Positions 55,901 to 59,900 of a stretch of DNA of 64,000 bases are shown here, piece by piece. Within the stretch, counting starts at the first letter, position 1. The number at the start of each line of letters is the position of its first letter. Made by a program: the position numbers and the translations under genes. Under the pieces are notes generated by a model. The model was given only the letters and a program-made list of their open reading frames with translations, had not been told where the DNA came from and made no database searches. The stretch comes from Dendrobium chrysotoxum (taxonomy: Eukaryota > Streptophyta > Magnoliopsida > Asparagales > Orchidaceae): NCBI GenBank assembly GCA_019925795.1, contig CM034311.1:19032231-19096230 (forward strand), written 5' to 3'.

Positions 55901-56901
55901 TGGATGATGCGTCCATAGCAGTAAAAATAACTAAGATCGATGCCCATATTGATTGGGATCGCCAATCTGTAAAAATTTAAAATTTTCTGCATGCAAATCG
56001 AGGCGATGAGTACCCGAACGACGACGATGTGACGATCAACTCGATGCACGATTTTTTTTTCATGCCATATAATTATAAATAATAATCTAAAAAAGGAGAG
56101 AAATAAAGGTTTAAAAAAGAAAAATCTTAAATAAAAAATCCCTAAAATACCCCTCCCATACACTAAAAAAAACCCCTCATAACTCCCTCCCCATCTCATC
56201 TCACGACTCCCTCTCACGCCAAAGCCGCCCCCCTTCAGTTCTCTCTCACGCAAACCATCGGCCCCCTCCAAGCTCAAGGTAACTTCTTCCTCTCCTCTTC
56301 TTCTTCTTCTTCTTCTTCTTCATCTTTCCCTCTTCTCCATTCTTCTTCCTCCTCTTCTTTCCTTCTTCTTCTTCTTCTTCTTTCTTCCTCTTCCATTTCC
56401 CTCTTTCATTCCCTTCCATTTTCTTTCCTCTTCCTCTTCTTCTTCCTCTTCCTCCACCATTTTCCTCCAAACATACCCTAACCCTAAACCTAGTTTTCCG
56501 ATTTCTCCACATCCACCTCTCAAACCACCAACCTCCCTTCACAAAAAACACTCTCCCACACATTCTATACACCCCAACCAAAAAGCCCCTTCACCCTCCA
56601 CTTTCTCTCTCTAGCCAAGAGAAAAAATTTTCTCTCTAGAAAAAGAGAGAAATTCCTTCACAAATACTTCCCTCTCCATTCCAACCACCTTCCTTAACCA
56701 CCATTCCCCCATATCTCCCCTCCTAGAAAAAAATTCCCCTCTCTTTCCCTCTCTAAAATTGGAGAGAGAGAAATTTTCTCTCTCTAAACTTCACCCTCCA
56801 TTCCCCTACGCATCTTACACCTCTTTCCACTAAAAGCCCTCTCTTTCTCTCTCTAGAAAGAGAGCTCACCCTCTCTTTTTCTCTCTCTAACCCTTATTTT
56901 A

Positions 56902-56966
<65 letters not shown>

Positions 56967-59900
56967 TAAAGAGCATAAATGACAACAAAAAAATTTATAT
57001 TGTGCATCGCATGTTTCCCGTCATCGTCGTCGTTTGCCGTCGTCGCCTCGGTCACCATGCACCTTAAGGTATAAACATGATACTAGTATTTCATAATTTA
57101 TATGCATGAAATAAATACTCGTGACCGCTTTTATTAGCCAGCAAGAAAACATAAGTACCCATGACCGCTTTTATTAGCAAGCGGGGAAATTCGTATGCAT
57201 TAAATATAAGTACCCGTAACCGCTTTTATTAGCAAGTGAGAAAATTCATATGTATGAAACATAAGTACCCGTGACCGCTTTTATTAGCTAGCGAGGAAAT
57301 TTATTATATATGAAAAGAAAATTAAGTACCTGTTACTGTTTTTCTTAACAAGCGGGAAATGTTATGTTTTAAGCAAGTACTTGAAGACCCCGTGACTGTT
57401 TTTATTAACAAGCAAGGAATGAAATTGCGGCCGAGGTGTCACCTGATATATACTGTGACTACCTTTCTTGGCAGGCGGGAAGGCTTTACACACCCCGATG
57501 CAGCCCCCTACGCGGGGACGACACTGGGGTGTTGCTGAAATTTTCAACAAACCTCATCACTTAGATAATTTTAAATAAATTAAAATCTACCTAAATTTCT
57601 AAGTCAACAAAAAAATAAAACACACGACATCCTAGATTCCCAACACTAAAAGCAAAGATGAAAGAAAATTCAGACCATAACAGAATACAACTTATAGTGA
57701 ACTTGCAGGGGAATTAGTTGTTCACCAACGAGTAGGAACCAAACTTATTTCTCTTAGCTCTTGACTTGCACACACCCAAACTCCCCAGCAACACTCCTTG
57801 CAGAAATGAAGTGTGAAAAAAAGAACTGAGCCTCCCTTCTATTTATAACATAAAAGTTAAATTATTTACGGGCCCCGCTAGCCTAGGATCCCCTTGCTAA
57901 AAGACAGGGAAGGTATGCCTGCGGCCCCACCAGCTTAGGATCCATGTTTAAAATGTGTTAAGATGCTATTTCGAGATTATGATTTTGGATTCCTCGAGTA
58001 TTTACCAGCGGATGAAATACGAGCCCAAATATACCTAAATACGGGCAATAATTATCTTAAAAAGGGGAGGGGTAAAGGTAAAAGAGAGGGTGAGCTCTCT
58101 TCCTCGAGTATTCACCAGAGAGTCCCGTAGGCGTACATTCCCTATCTTTTAGCAAGGGAATCCTAGGCTGGCGAGGCCCGCAAATAATTTGACTTTTATG
58201 TTATAAATAGAAGGGAGGCACAGTTCATTTTTTCACACTTCATTTCTGCAAGGAGTGTTACTGGAGTTTGGGTGTGTGCAAGTCAAGAGCTAAGAGAAAT
58301 AAGTTTGGTTCCTACCCGTTGGTGAACAATTAATTCCCCTACAAGTTCACTGTAAGTTGTATTCTGTTATGGTCTGGATTTTCTTTCATCTTTGCTTGGG
58401 AACCTAGGATGTGTTTTATTTTTTTATTCGATTTAGAAATTTAGGTAGATTTTAATTTATTTAAAATTCTCTAAGTGATAAGCTTTGTTAAAAATTTTAG
58501 CAATACCCCGACATCGTCCCCACATAGGGGCTGCATCGGGGTGTGTAAAGCCTTCCCACCTGCCAAGAAAGACAGTCACAATAAGTGTCAAGTGACACCG
58601 CAGCCGCAAATTCGTTCCCCGCTCGCTAATAAAAGCAATCACAAGGTCTTCAAGTACCTATTTAAAACACAGCATTTTCCCGTCTGCTAACAAAAACAGT
58701 AACGGGTACTTAATTTTTCTTCTTATATAATAAATTTTTTGCTTACTAATAAAAGCGGTCACAAGTATTTATGTTTCATGCATATGAATTTTTCCGCTCG
58801 CTAATAAAAGCGATTACGAATACTTATATTTCATGCATACGAATTTCACCGCTCGCTAATAAAAACAGTCACCGGTACTCATGTTTCCTCGCTCGTTAAT
58901 AAAAGCGGTCACGAGCACTTATATTTCATGCATATAAATTGTAAAATACTAGTATCGGATTTATACCTTAGGTGCAAGGTGACCGAGGCAACGACGGCAC
59001 ACAGTAATGACGACGGGAAACCTGCGATGCACAATATAAATTTTTTTGTTATCCTTTATGCTCTTTAATTAATTATATATACTTTTTTTATTTAAAATAA
59101 GAGTTAGAGAGACAAAAAGAGATGGTGATCTCTCTTTTTATAGAGAGAAAGAGAGGAATTTTGGTGGAAAGAGGTGTAGGATGCATAGGAGAATGGAGGG
59201 TGAATTTTAGAGAGAGAAAATTCTACTCTCTCTAATTTTAGAGAGAGAAAGAGAGGAGAATTTGTTTCTCTCTATGAGGGGAGATATGGGGGAATGGTGG
59301 TGAAGGAAGATGTTTGGGATGGAGAATGAAGTATTTGTGAAGGAATTTCTCTTTCTAGAGAATTTTCTCTCTAAGCTAGAGAGAGAAAGTGAAGGGTGAA
59401 GGCGCTTTTTGGTTGGGGGTGTGTAGGATGTGTGGAGAGTATTTTTTGTGAAGGGAGGTTGGTGATTTGAGGGGTGGATGTGGAGAAATCGGAAAACTAG
59501 GTTTAGGGTTAGGATATATTTAGAGGAAAATGGTAGAGGAAGAAGAAGAAGATGAAGGAGAAGAAGAGGAAGAGGCAAGAAGATGGAAGGAAATGAAAGA
59601 GGAAAATGGAAGAGGAAGAAAGAAGTAGTAGAAGAAGAAGAAGGAAAGAAGAGGAAGAAGAAGAATGGAGAAGGGAGGAAGATGAAGAAGAAGAAGAAGA
59701 AGAGGAGAGAATGAAGAAGTTACCTTGAGCTTGGAGGGGGTCGGCGGCTTGCGTGAGAGAGAACTGAAGGGGAGAGGCTTGGCATGAGAGGGAGTCATGA
59801 GATGAGATGGGGAGGGAGTTATGAGTGTTGTGAGTGTATGAGAGGGGTATTTTAGGAATTTTTTATTTAAGATTTTTCTTTTTCTTTTCTTTTTTAAACC

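Larger units (their letters stand above)
55752..57924 (-). repeat. Left arm of the palindrome
   Basis: Inverted partner of 58126-60266. The pairing of 57482 with 58552 and of the ends places the symmetry axis near 58010-58017. The left arm holds a 56-bp AT run (56905-56958) that is short in the right arm. Confidence 0.9.

Noticed and set aside
56246..56581. Long minus-strand open frame rich in Glu, Lys and Arg
   Set aside because: It is the translation of a CTT/GAA trinucleotide tract and CT-rich DNA in the palindrome arm; the mirrored arm gives the same effect at 59207-59798.
57115..57420. CRISPR-like array
   Set aside because: The units are diverged, the spacing is uneven, the DNA is clearly plant nuclear, and no cas gene is present.
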